Shown: piece after piece, positions 16,257 to 24,633 of the stretch
Layout of the letters: each line of letters opens with the position of its first letter
Numbering within the stretch: the stretch's first letter is position 1
Source of the DNA: Modestobacter italicus
Lineage (GTDB): Bacteria > Actinomycetota > Actinomycetes > Mycobacteriales > Geodermatophilaceae
DNA: 64,000 nt
Assembly (NCBI RefSeq): GCF_000306785.1
Contig: NC_017955.1
Location: 2,914,001 to 2,978,000 of the forward strand
Direction of reading: 5' to 3'
Translations under genes and position numbers: made by a program
Notes under the pieces: generated by a model
Databases searched by the model: none
Seen by the model: the letters and a program-made list of their open reading frames with translations, nothing else
Told to the model about the DNA's origin: nothing

Positions 16257-17708
16257 GTGTCCCTCGTCGTACCCACCGGCTCCGGCCCGGTCGCGGGCCG
16301 GCTCGCCGGGGACGTGCGCAGCTGGCCTGGCATCCCGTACGCGTCCGCCGACCGCTTCGGACCGGCCGGACCGGCGCCGTCCTGGTCGGAGCCGCGGAGC
16401 GCCACCACGCCGGGCCCGGTCGGCGTGCAGTGGACACCCGCCGGGACGCTCACCGGCACCGAGGAGTGCCTCACGCTGGACGTGTACGCGCCCGTGGACG
16501 TCCCCGGGCCGCTGCCGGTGCTGTTCTGGGTGCACGGCGGGGCGTTCCAGACCGGGGCGGCGGCCGACTACGACGGTTCCGTGCTCGCCGCCGCGGCACC
16601 GGCGGTCGTCGTGGCGGTGTCCTACCGGCTCGGCCCGTTCGGCTTCCTGCAGCTGGGCACCGCCGCGGCGCCCGAGCCGAGTCCGGCCATCACGGACCTG
16701 CTGGCCGCCCTGGCCTGGGTCGATCGGGAGATCGCCGCCTTCGGTGGCGATCCGGACCGGATCACCCTGGTCGGGCAGTCGGCCGGGGCGAGTCTGGTCT
16801 GCGCTCTGCTCGCCACGCCGGCCGGGCAACGGGCACGCGCCGCGGTGGCCTTCTCCGTCGGCGGTCCCGTGCTGGAGCCCGCGGAGACGGAGGACGTCGC
16901 GGCGCGCACGCTGCACCAGCTCGGTCTCCCGCGCACCGACCTCGCCGCCCTGCGGGCGCTGCCGGCCGAGGCGGTGATGACGGCCGCGGCCACGGTCAGC
17001 CGCGAGTCCCGCCGCCAGCGGCTCGGTGGCGTGGTGTGGGGCCCGGTGCTGGACGGCGCCGTGCTGCCGGCCCAGCCTGCCGATGCGGTCGCCGCCGGCG
17101 CGCTGCGGGACACCTCGCTCTGGTTCGGCTCCTGCCGCGACGAGATGACGATGTTCCTGCAGCACGGGAGCGACGACGCCGTCACCGTCGCCCGTGCGCG
17201 GGTCGGCGGCGCACGCTTCGACCGGCTGCGCGAGGTCTACGCAGCCACCGCACGACCGGAGGAGGACCCGGTCCAGGCACTGCTCACCGACGAGATGTGG
17301 GTCCAGCCGGCCTGGGAGCTGGCGCTGGCCACGAGCGCAGCCGGTGGCCGGGCCTGGCTGAGCCGCTGGGACCACGCCCCGGACCTGCCCCCGTACGACC
17401 GGCTGGGCCCGACGCACGGCGCGGACAACGCCTGCCTCTGGGCTCACCCGCCATTCTTCGTGGAGCGCCCGCTGCTGGCCCGGCCCGCCGGCGACATGAC
17501 CGACGCCGACCTCGCGGTGACCGCCGCACTGCACGACGCGGTCCTCGGCATGGTGCAGGCCGGTACCCCGGCGACCGGTGCGCTGGCGGACTGGGTGCCG
17601 TACGAGCCCACCGCCCGCTGCACTGCCGTCTTCGACGCGGTCCCGCGGGTCGAGTCGGACCCCGCCGCACAGCGGCGGCGGGCGTGGGCCGCGCTCAGCG
17701 GAGGCTGA
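16257..17708 (+). CDS. Type B carboxylesterase
   Basis: 483 residues from GTG 16257 (GGAGG upstream). Oxyanion-hole HGGAF (in WVHGGAFQTG), nucleophile elbow GQSAGASLV, and a C-terminal ADNACLWAHPPFF region that should provide the histidine. Cytoplasmic, no signal peptide. It follows the transporter by 66 bp and so may be co-transcribed. In this context it could hydrolyse esters of quinate/shikimate such as chlorogenate-type conjugates; that is inference from position only. It ends convergently with the next gene, overlapping it by 14 bp. Confidence 0.8.
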   Translation: MSLVVPTGSGPVAGRLAGDVRSWPGIPYASADRFGPAGPAPSWSEPRSATTPGPVGVQWTPAGTLTGTEECLTLDVYAPVDVPGPLPVLFWVHGGAFQTGAAADYDGSVLAAAAPAVVVAVSYRLGPFGFLQLGTAAAPEPSPAITDLLAALAWVDREIAAFGGDPDRITLVGQSAGASLVCALLATPAGQRARAAVAFSVGGPVLEPAETEDVAARTLHQLGLPRTDLAALRALPAEAVMTAAATVSRESRRQRLGGVVWGPVLDGAVLPAQPADAVAAGALRDTSLWFGSCRDEMTMFLQHGSDDAVTVARARVGGARFDRLREVYAATARPEEDPVQALLTDEMWVQPAWELALATSAAGGRAWLSRWDHAPDLPPYDRLGPTHGADNACLWAHPPFFVERPLLARPAGDMTDADLAVTAALHDAVLGMVQAGTPATGALADWVPYEPTARCTAVFDAVPRVESDPAAQRRRAWAALSGG

Positions 17709-18690
17709 CGACGACCTTGCCCTTGCTGCGGCCCGACTCCAGGTGCGCGAAGGCCTCCGGCGTCTCGGCGAAGGGGTACACCCGGTCGATCACCGGGCGC
17801 AGCTCGCCGCTGTCCACGAGGGCGGCGATCTGCTCGAGCTGGGCGCCGGAGCACCGCATGAAGAGGAAGGAGTACCGGACGCCGAGCTCCTTGGCCCGCC
17901 GGTTGACCCCCGCGGCCAGCACCCGCATCACCAGGCGCAGCAGGGGGTTCAGGCCGAGCTGGACGGCGAACGCGTGGTCGGGCGGTCCGGTCACGCCGAC
18001 GACCTGCCCGCCGGGACGCAGCACCCCCAGCGACTTCCGCTGCGCCTCCCCGCCCAGGCTGTCCAGGACGACGTCGTAGTCGTGCACCAGCTCGGCGAAG
18101 TCCTGGGTGCGGTGGTCGACCACCAGATCGGCACCCAGCGACCGGACCCACTCCACGTTGGAGGTGCCGGTGGTCGTGGCCACGGTGGCGCCCAGGTGCT
18201 TGGCCAGCTGTACCGCGATGCTGCCCAGCCCCCCGGACCCGGCGTGCACGAGCACGCGCTGCCCCGGCCGGACCCCGGCCCGCTCCACCAGGACCTGCCA
18301 GGCGGTGAGGGCCACCAGCGGCAGCGAGGCGGCCTCGGTCATGGAGAGGCTGGCGGGCTTGCGGGCGAGAGCGTCCTCGGCGACGGCGACCTGCTCGGCG
18401 AGGGTCCCGGTCCGGCCCGGGGAGGGGCTGCCGTACACCTCGTCCCCCGCGGCGAAGCGGGTCACCGCGCTGCCGACAGCGGTGACCACCCCGGCGAGGT
18501 CGCTGCCCAGCACCAGCGGCATCTCGGCCGGCAGGAACGCCTTGAACTCGCCGTCCCGCACCTTGACGTCGGCGACGTTGAGGCCGGCGGCGTGCACCTC
18601 GACCAGCACGTCGCGCGGACCGAGCGTGGGTTCGGGCACGTCGGCCAGGTGCAGCGGGGCCTTGTAGCGGTCGATCTGCCAGGCCCTCAT
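17695..18690 (-). CDS. Zinc-free MDR oxidoreductase (quinone oxidoreductase-like)
   Basis: 331 residues. The N-terminus MRAWQIDRYKAPLHLADVPEP and segments GSDLAGVVTAVG, VHAGSGGLGSIAVQLAKHLGA (NADPH-binding) and LDSLGG are typical of the quinone-reductase/zeta-crystallin branch. The structural-zinc cysteine cluster is absent. It would reduce a quinone or an alpha,beta-unsaturated ketone with NADPH. GAGAGGACC precedes the ATG. The 3' end overlaps the convergent carboxylesterase by 14 bp. An HxlR regulator follows upstream on the same strand after about 83 bp; HxlR proteins often respond to reactive electrophiles or quinones. Confidence 0.83.
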   Translation of the reverse strand: MRAWQIDRYKAPLHLADVPEPTLGPRDVLVEVHAAGLNVADVKVRDGEFKAFLPAEMPLVLGSDLAGVVTAVGSAVTRFAAGDEVYGSPSPGRTGTLAEQVAVAEDALARKPASLSMTEAASLPLVALTAWQVLVERAGVRPGQRVLVHAGSGGLGSIAVQLAKHLGATVATTTGTSNVEWVRSLGADLVVDHRTQDFAELVHDYDVVLDSLGGEAQRKSLGVLRPGGQVVGVTGPPDHAFAVQLGLNPLLRLVMRVLAAGVNRRAKELGVRYSFLFMRCSGAQLEQIAALVDSGELRPVIDRVYPFAETPEAFAHLESGRSKGKVVVSLR

Positions 18691-18773
18691 CGGGGGTCCT
18701 CTCGGGAGTGCTCGAGCGTGGGCAGGGTGCGCCGATCAGCAGCTGGACGTCCTCGATCCCCGCTCCTGCGGCA

Positions 18774-19217
18774 TCACGAGCGGGTCGACGACCGTCTGGT
18801 CGTCTCCCCCGGATCGACGACCTCCCCGCAGGCCTGGCAGGTGACCTCCGGGACCAGTCGGTGCCCGCAGGTGTGCTCGAGGACCAGCGGCGGGCCCTCG
18901 ACGCCGGCGAGGTGCTCGTCGCCCCATTGCAGCAGGGTCAGGATGACCGGGTAGAGGTCCCGGCCGGCGGTCGTGAGGTGGTACTCGAAGCGCTGCGGGT
19001 GGTCGCTGTACCGCTGCCGCTGCAGGATGCCGGCGTCGACCAGCGTGCGGAGCCGGGCCGTCAGCGTGTCCCGCGGTGCGCCGGTGCGCCGGTGCATCTC
19101 GTCGAAGCGGTGGTTGCCCAGGAAGGCCTCGCGCACGACCAGCAGAGCCCACTTCTCGCCCACCACCTCGAGCGTGCGCGCAACGGAGCAGACGCGGGGT
19201 TCGGCCGGTGCCGCCAT
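18774..19217 (-). CDS. HxlR-family winged-helix regulator
   Basis: 147 residues from ATG 19217 (MAAPAEPRVCSVARTLEVVGEKWALLVVREAF). The HxlR core is complete: CSVA, GEKWALLVVRE, HRFDEMHRRTGAPRDTLTARLRTLV and the wing YHLTTAGRDLYPV. A C-terminal CGH...CQACG pair (residues about 125-140) could bind zinc. The frame also opens at ATG 19247, but the inner ATG is preferred because TATCCT ends 6 nt before it, consistent with a leaderless message, and the longer form would run into the palindromic operator. Divergent from a DHA2 exporter that it probably controls. Confidence 0.83.
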   Translation of the reverse strand: MAAPAEPRVCSVARTLEVVGEKWALLVVREAFLGNHRFDEMHRRTGAPRDTLTARLRTLVDAGILQRQRYSDHPQRFEYHLTTAGRDLYPVILTLLQWGDEHLAGVEGPPLVLEHTCGHRLVPEVTCQACGEVVDPGETTRRSSTRS

Positions 19218-19234
19218 GCCGCGAGGATAACGCA

Positions 19235-19302
19235 GTGAGTCCGACATCTGGACGCAGTCGAGCCAGCGGCGATACCGTCCATCCAGGATCCGGACTCACT
19301 CC
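19235..19302. promoter_or_regulatory. Inverted repeats between hxlR and the DHA2 exporter
   Basis: GTGAGTCCG at 19235-19243 is matched by its exact reverse complement CGGACTCAC at 19290-19298. Inside each arm a second dyad is visible: GTCC-N7-GGAC on the left and GTCC-N11-GGAC on the right. TACCGT at 19272-19277 could be the -10 for the exporter. The arrangement fits two operator sites for the divergent HxlR dimer. Confidence 0.5.
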
Positions 19303-19314
19303 TGGGGGCCACCC

Positions 19315-20781
19315 GTGGCGCTTGGCAAGCGGTCGCCCTCGTCCGCCGGCACCGCACCCGAGCCGAGCGGTGGGACGGCGGCTGTCGTTGCCGTGCTGGC
19401 GATCGCGGTGTTCATGTCCAGCCTCGACCTGTTCATCGTCAACCTGGCGTTCCCCTCGATCGGGGAGGAGTACGCGGGGGCGGAGCTGGGCTCGCTGTCG
19501 TGGATCCTCAACGCGTACACGATCGTGTTCGCGGCCGTGTTGGTGCCCGCTGGACGGTGGGCCGACCGGGTCGGACGGCGGCGCGCCCTGGTCGTCGGAC
19601 TGGCCGTGTTCACCGGAGGGTCGTTGCTCTGCGGCCTGGCCCCGGGGGTGGGCTGGCTGGTGGCGGCGAGGACGGTGCAGGCAACGGGGGCCGGCGTGAT
19701 GGTGCCCGCCTCGCTGTCGCTGCTGCTGGCCGTCGTCCCGCAGGAACAGCGTGCCCGCGCGCTCGGGTCCTGGTCGGCTCTCGGTGCCCTCGGCGCGGCC
19801 CTGGGGCCGGTGATCGGTGGCGGCCTGGTCGAGATCGGCTGGCGCTGGGTCTTCTGGGTCAACCTGCCGGTGGGGGTCGTGGCGATCCTGCTCACCCTGC
19901 GCCTGGTGCCCGAGAGCCGGGACGGGGCGCGGGGGCACCGCCCCGACCTGCTCGGGGCGGCGTTGCTCGCACTGGCGGTCGGCCTGGTCGCCGGGGCACT
20001 GGTCGAGGCGCCGGACTGGGGCTGGGCCTCGGCCGGCTTCCTGGGGATGCTGCTGGCGGCAGCCCTGTGCGCGGGAGCTGTCGTGGCGCGCTCCTTCCGT
20101 CATGCGGCGCCCGTGCTCGAGCTGGGCCTGTTCCGGTCCCGGACGTTCTCCGGGGCCGGAGCGGCGTCCCTGCTCTACTACGCGGCCTTCGGCGCCTTCC
20201 TCCTCAACACCGTCGAGTTCCTGACCACCGTCTGGCGCTACACGCCGCTGGAGGCGGGGCTGGCCATCGCCCCGGGGCCGCTGATGGTGCTCCCGTTCGC
20301 GCGGCTGGTCGCGCCTCGGCTGATCTCCGTGCTGGGCGGCGTCGGGAGGGTCGCCGCCCTGGGCTGCTCGGTCGGGGCCGCCGCGCAGGTGCTGTGGCTG
20401 GTGCTCCTGCAGGTCGAGCCGGCCTACGTGACGCACCTGCTGCCGGCGCAGCTGCTCGGCGGGGCCGGCGTCGGGTTGGCCATCCCCTCGCTGCTGGGAG
20501 CCGGCAGCACCGGCCTGCCCGCGGCGAACCTGGGCACCGGCAGCGGCATCCTGAACATGGCCCGGCAGGTCGGCACCGTGCTGGGCGTGGCTGCGCTCGT
20601 CGCGGCGCTCACGGTCCGCGACCCCGATCCGCTCACCCCGTTCCGTCACGGGATCGCGCTGATCATCGCCTTCTTCGTCGCGGCCGGGGTCGTGTGTGTC
20701 GCGCTCCTGGCCCAGCGCCTCCGACCGGCAGCCGCGGTCTCCGCGACGCTTCCGCACGCCCGACCGCAGGAGACGGCATGA
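19315..20781 (+). CDS. DHA2-family MFS drug/metabolite exporter
   Basis: 488 residues with 14 predicted helices. AVFMSSLDLFIVNLAFPSIG is the first helix with motif D1; GRWADRVGRRRALVVG is motif A; the helix 4-5 region has RTVQATGAGVMVPASLSLL and ALGPVIGGGL (motif C). Start GTG 19315 lies after the CCTGGGGGCC segment. The stop overlaps the thioesterase start as ATGA. Probably a proton antiporter for a small organic compound, controlled by the divergent HxlR. Confidence 0.84.
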   Translation: MALGKRSPSSAGTAPEPSGGTAAVVAVLAIAVFMSSLDLFIVNLAFPSIGEEYAGAELGSLSWILNAYTIVFAAVLVPAGRWADRVGRRRALVVGLAVFTGGSLLCGLAPGVGWLVAARTVQATGAGVMVPASLSLLLAVVPQEQRARALGSWSALGALGAALGPVIGGGLVEIGWRWVFWVNLPVGVVAILLTLRLVPESRDGARGHRPDLLGAALLALAVGLVAGALVEAPDWGWASAGFLGMLLAAALCAGAVVARSFRHAAPVLELGLFRSRTFSGAGAASLLYYAAFGAFLLNTVEFLTTVWRYTPLEAGLAIAPGPLMVLPFARLVAPRLISVLGGVGRVAALGCSVGAAAQVLWLVLLQVEPAYVTHLLPAQLLGGAGVGLAIPSLLGAGSTGLPAANLGTGSGILNMARQVGTVLGVAALVAALTVRDPDPLTPFRHGIALIIAFFVAAGVVCVALLAQRLRPAAAVSATLPHARPQETA

Positions 20782-21311
20782 GCCGAGACGACGACCCACC
20801 CCCCGACGGCTGGGGCGAACCCCGGTCCAGGACCGTCACCTGGTGGGACCCGATGATCGGCGCCCAGGCGATGCACGACCTCAGTGGCCGCGAGTACCTG
20901 CAGGCGATGATCGACGGCCGGCTGCCCCCAGCCCCCATCGGCGGACTGATGGCCATGACCGCGGTGTCGGTGGGCGAGGGGACCGTGGAGTTCCGGTGCC
21001 AGCCGGACGAGTCGGCGTACAACCCCATCGGCCTGGTCCACGGCGGCCTCGTCTGCACGCTCCTCGACTCCGTCGCCGGTTGCGCAGTGCACAGCACGCT
21101 GCCGGCGGGAGTGGGCTACACGAGCCTGGAGATCAAGGTCAGCTATCTGCGCCCGGTCCGACATGGTGGAGGTGAGCTGACCGCGACCGGCCGGGTCACC
21201 AAGCCAGGACGTCGGGCCGCCTTCGCCGACGGCGAGGTGCGCGACGCCGACGGCAGGTTGATCGCCACCGCGTCCAGCACCTGTATGGTCTTCCCGCTCG
21301 GGGACGGATGA
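20778..21311 (+). CDS. PaaI-type acyl-CoA thioesterase
   Basis: 177 residues, hot-dog fold. Conserved NPIGLVHGGLVCTLLDSVAGCAVHSTLPAG (about residues 78-107) carries the acidic active-site residue, and YTSLEIKVSYLRPV is the following strand. These proteins hydrolyse aryl- or acyl-CoA thioesters. The ATG overlaps the exporter stop by 4 bp, so the two are co-translated: release of a free acid by the thioesterase and its export is a plausible detoxification pair. Confidence 0.83.
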   Translation: MSRDDDPPPDGWGEPRSRTVTWWDPMIGAQAMHDLSGREYLQAMIDGRLPPAPIGGLMAMTAVSVGEGTVEFRCQPDESAYNPIGLVHGGLVCTLLDSVAGCAVHSTLPAGVGYTSLEIKVSYLRPVRHGGGELTATGRVTKPGRRAAFADGEVRDADGRLIATASSTCMVFPLGDG

Positions 21312-21348
21312 CGCGGCGACAGGCCAGCCGCGGGAGCCTGTGCGGTAC

Positions 21349-22347
21349 TCACGGACGCCGTCGCAGGGTCTCGCCGGGATGCACGCCATAGCGGTCCCGG
21401 TACCGGGCGGCGAACCGGCCGCGGTGGGTGAACCCCCACCGGTGCGCGACGGCCTCGACCGTGGTCATCGCCGGGTCGGCGATGACCAGGTCCCGGTGGG
21501 CGCACCGGAGGCGGACGTGCCGCAGGTACTCCGTCGGTGAGATCTGCATCGACCGCTGGAAGCCGTACTGGAGTCCACGCACGCCGACCCCGCAGGCGCG
21601 GGCGATGTCGGCGACGGTGAGCGGCTGCTCGGCGTTGGCCTCGATGTAGTCACGAGCCCGACGCACGACCGAGGCGCCGGCGGCCGGCGCCGGTGCTGCC
21701 AGTTCGTCGCGGTGCTGGTGCAGCGCGGACAGCAGCAGGCCGCTCATCACGCTGTGGGTGAAGGGCGCGGCCACCATCGGCTGACGGAGGAGGGAGTTCT
21801 CGTCCGCGAGGTCGGTGGCCAGCGACCGGACCAGGGCCAGCCACTGCGCACCGCGGCCGGTGGAGACGTCCATGCCGAGGTCGAGATCGATGGGATGGCG
21901 CAGCGGCCGGTCGAGCAGCTGTTCCAGCTCGCGCTCGAGAGCCGAGTGCGTGATGCGCAGCGCCAGCACGGGGTCCGGCTCCGCCCAGCCTGTGAACACG
22001 GCGGGGCGGTCGGGCACGTGGACGTGCGCCGTCCCGGGACCGGCCACCACCACCTGGCCGCTCCTGGTGCCGATCAGCGTCCCGGCCGTGGGCACGTTGA
22101 CCTGGTAGTGGCCGTCGTGGGAGCTCTCCAGGCGGACCTCGGTGTCGTAGCGGAGCCAGCCGACGGTGAGTGGGCCCAGCGACGCGGCATCGAGGGTCAT
22201 CGCGAAGCGGCTCGCGTCGCCGAGCACGGTGACCCGGTGGGAGTGGTAGACCCGCGTACCCACCTCACGCGCCTCGTCCGGGTCACCACTGCGGACCGAC
22301 ACCTCGGGCAAGGGCATGGGACCAGCTGCCTCATGTCGACGTGGCAT
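21349..22347 (-). CDS. AraC-family transcriptional regulator
   Basis: 332 residues with an N-terminal ligand-binding domain of the AraC-binding-like type (YQVNVPTAGTLIGTRSGQ) and a C-terminal double HTH (LTVADIARACGVGVRGLQYGFQRSMQISPTEYLRHVRL, then VEAVAHRWGFTHRGRFAARYRDRYGVHP). Divergent from the eugenol-oxidase-type gene across 226 bp, so it is probably its activator, responding to a phenolic compound. Confidence 0.85.
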   Translation of the reverse strand: MPRRHEAAGPMPLPEVSVRSGDPDEAREVGTRVYHSHRVTVLGDASRFAMTLDAASLGPLTVGWLRYDTEVRLESSHDGHYQVNVPTAGTLIGTRSGQVVVAGPGTAHVHVPDRPAVFTGWAEPDPVLALRITHSALERELEQLLDRPLRHPIDLDLGMDVSTGRGAQWLALVRSLATDLADENSLLRQPMVAAPFTHSVMSGLLLSALHQHRDELAAPAPAAGASVVRRARDYIEANAEQPLTVADIARACGVGVRGLQYGFQRSMQISPTEYLRHVRLRCAHRDLVIADPAMTTVEAVAHRWGFTHRGRFAARYRDRYGVHPGETLRRRP

Positions 22348-22462
22348 GGCACCTCCACCGGCTGGTCCGCCGGACGAACGTCGCGGGCCAGTGTGCGACC
22401 GGTTGTCAGGATCCCGTTGTGGTCGGGGTCACATCCGCAGTCTCCTACGAGTGCGCCGCTGG

Positions 22463-22482
22463 TCGGCCGGATCCCCGGCCGA
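22463..22482. promoter_or_regulatory. Perfect 8-bp dyad in the AraC/eugenol oxidase intergenic region
   Basis: TCGGCCGG (22463-22470), spacer ATCC, then CCGGCCGA (22475-22482). It could be a protein-binding site or, if transcribed, a hairpin in the oxidase leader. AraC proteins more often bind direct repeats, so its role is uncertain. Confidence 0.35.
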
Positions 22483-22573
22483 TCAGGCCAGATGCCGGGA
22501 TCGGCCCGACCACGCAGCTGAGCCTGCGGCGGGCTGGGCGCCACCTCGATCGCCACCGACGAAGGAGTCCCCC

Positions 22574-24163
22574 GTGGCCCGTGTGCTGCCCCCAGGTCTG
22601 GCCGAGCCCGACTTCGACACCGCGATCGCCCGCTTCCGCGAGGTGGTCGGCGACAAGTACGTGGTCACCGAGGACGGCGACCTGGCTCGCTACCGCGACC
22701 CCTACCCGGTCGGCAGCGAACCGGCCACCGGCGCCTCTGCGGCGATCTCGCCGGAGACCACCGAGCAGGTGCAGGAGATCGTCCGGATCGCCAACGAGGT
22801 CGGGATCCCGCTGTCCCCGATCTCGACCGGCAAGAACAACGGCTACGGCGGCGGGCAGCCGCGGCTCTCCGGCGCCGTGGTGGTCAACACCGGCGAGCGG
22901 ATGAACCGCATCCTCGAGGTCAACGAGAAGTACGGCTACGCGCTGCTCGAGCCGGGCGTCTCCTACTTCGACCTGTACGAGTACCTGCAGGCCAACGCGC
23001 CGTCGCTGATGCTGGACTGTCCCGACCTGGGCTGGGGATCGGTGGTCGGCAACACCCTCGACCGCGGCGTCGGCTACACCCCCTACGGCGACCACCTGAT
23101 GTGGCAGACCGGCCTGGAGGTCGTGCTGCCCACCGGTGCGGTGATGCGCACCGGGATGGGTGCCGTTCCCGGCAGCAACACCTGGCAGCTGTTCCAGTAC
23201 GGGTTCGGGCCCTTCCCGGACGGGCTGTTCACCCAGTCCAACCTGGGCATCGTCACCAAGATGGGGATCCAGCTCATGCAGCGGCCCCCGGCCTCGACCA
23301 CGTTCGTCATCACGTTCGACGCGGAAGAGGACCTGGCGCAGGTCGTCGACATCATGTTCCCGCTGCGGGTGAACATGGCCCCGCTGCAGAACGTGCCGGT
23401 GCTGCGCAACATCATCCTCGACGCCGGCGTCGTCTCGAAGCGCACCGAGTGGTACGACGGCGACGGCCCGCTACCGGCGGAGGCGATCGAGCGGATGAAG
23501 TCCGAGCTGGGCCTGGGCTACTGGAACCTGTACGGCACCGTGTACGGCCCGCCCCCGGTCGTCGAGCAGTACCTCGGCATGATCCGCGACGCGTTCCTGC
23601 AGGTGCCGGGCTCGCAGTTCTCCACCCACCACGATCGCGACGAGGCCACTGACCGCGGTGCGCACGTGCTGCACGACCGGCATCGGATCAACAACGGCAT
23701 CCCGTCGCTGGACGAGATGAAGCTGCTGGAGTTCGTGCCCAACGGCGGGCACCTCGGCTTCTCGCCGGTCTCGGCGCCCGACGGCGCGGACGCCCTGCGA
23801 CAGGCGCAGATGGTCCGGCAGCGGGCCGACGAGTACGGCCAGGACTACGCCGCCCAGTTCATCGTCGGCCTGCGGGAGATGCACCACATCGCACTGCTGC
23901 TGTTCGACACCAGCAAGGCGGAGCAGCGGCAGCGCGCGCTGGACCTGGCCCGGGTGCTGATCGACGAGGCCGCCGCGGAGGGGTACGGGGAGTACCGCAC
24001 CCACAACGCCCTGATGGACCAGGTGATGGCCACCTACAACTGGGGCGACGGCGCGCTGCGGGAGTTCCACGAGGCCATCAAGGACGCACTCGACCCCAAC
24101 TCGATCATGGCGCCGGGCAAGTCCGGCATCTGGGGCCGCAAGTACCGCGACCAGCAGCACTGA
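22574..24163 (+). CDS. Eugenol/vanillyl-alcohol oxidase (covalent FAD, VAO family)
   Basis: 529 residues from GTG 22574 with AAGGAG upstream. By recall it matches Rhodococcus eugenol oxidase along its whole length: STGKNNGYGGG, CPDLGWGSVVGNTLDRGVGY and the C-terminal APGKSGIWG are shared almost word for word. His393 in NGGHLGFSP aligns with the histidine that carries the covalent FAD in that enzyme. The enzyme oxidises para-substituted phenols such as eugenol (to coniferyl alcohol) or vanillyl alcohol (to vanillin) with O2, giving H2O2. Cytosolic, no signal peptide. Controlled presumably by the divergent AraC. Its products lead to vanillate and then protocatechuate. Confidence 0.88.
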   Translation: MARVLPPGLAEPDFDTAIARFREVVGDKYVVTEDGDLARYRDPYPVGSEPATGASAAISPETTEQVQEIVRIANEVGIPLSPISTGKNNGYGGGQPRLSGAVVVNTGERMNRILEVNEKYGYALLEPGVSYFDLYEYLQANAPSLMLDCPDLGWGSVVGNTLDRGVGYTPYGDHLMWQTGLEVVLPTGAVMRTGMGAVPGSNTWQLFQYGFGPFPDGLFTQSNLGIVTKMGIQLMQRPPASTTFVITFDAEEDLAQVVDIMFPLRVNMAPLQNVPVLRNIILDAGVVSKRTEWYDGDGPLPAEAIERMKSELGLGYWNLYGTVYGPPPVVEQYLGMIRDAFLQVPGSQFSTHHDRDEATDRGAHVLHDRHRINNGIPSLDEMKLLEFVPNGGHLGFSPVSAPDGADALRQAQMVRQRADEYGQDYAAQFIVGLREMHHIALLLFDTSKAEQRQRALDLARVLIDEAAAEGYGEYRTHNALMDQVMATYNWGDGALREFHEAIKDALDPNSIMAPGKSGIWGRKYRDQQH

Positions 24164-24329
24164 CCGCACTGACGCCCGGTGGGCGGCGCCGTGCTCTGGC
24201 GCCGCCCACCGGGATGCAGGCAGCGGCTGGCGTCCGCTGGCACGCTGTTCCCGCAGCTCACAGGGGTGCCACGTCCGTGGCCATCCGTCCTCGTCCGTGG
24301 TCGTACGCACCGCATCTCTCCAGCGGTTG

Positions 24330-24560
24330 CTGTACGCCCGATCGTCGCTCCGCCCGGGGCACCGAGTGCACTCCAGCACCGCGCTGCGAGATGGCCCTGT
24401 CGAGCCGGGGCAACCGGTGAGCGGTCGAGACGGAGATGCCGACCCGAACGGCGGCGTCGGTCACCCGTGTCGCCCCCTCCTCGGGGCAGGGTGACCAGCA
24501 GCAGCGCCGAGTCGACGGAGCCGACCGCGTAGGTCGGTCTGTTCTCCACAGCGGGAGATG
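24330..24560 (-). pseudogene. IclR-regulator remnant, large internal deletion (relative of 54494-55249)
   Basis: On the minus strand the stretch from about 24560 leftward encodes NRPTYAVGSVDSALLL, then after a small indel the HTH piece TDAAVRVGISVSTAHRL. These match the first part of the intact IclR gene upstream of the second MobA copy (54494-55249). Homology then jumps: CGCCCGGGGCACCG around 24351-24364 corresponds to sequence just beyond the 3' end of that gene (around 54446-54459). About 600 bp, nearly the whole effector domain, is missing. The gap 24164-24633 otherwise holds no gene. Confidence 0.7.
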
Positions 24561-24633
24561 CTGTGCCTCGCTGCGGGACGGCAGGACGCTCGGGAGGACC
24601 CGCCCAGCGCCACGTCAGGGAGGGAAGGCGAAC

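Noticed and set aside
14666-18079. A 1137-codon plus-strand open frame over the transporter and esterase
   Set aside because: It is a shifted frame of the MHS transporter and esterase with Arg/Ala/Gly-rich, motif-free translation; high GC keeps it open.
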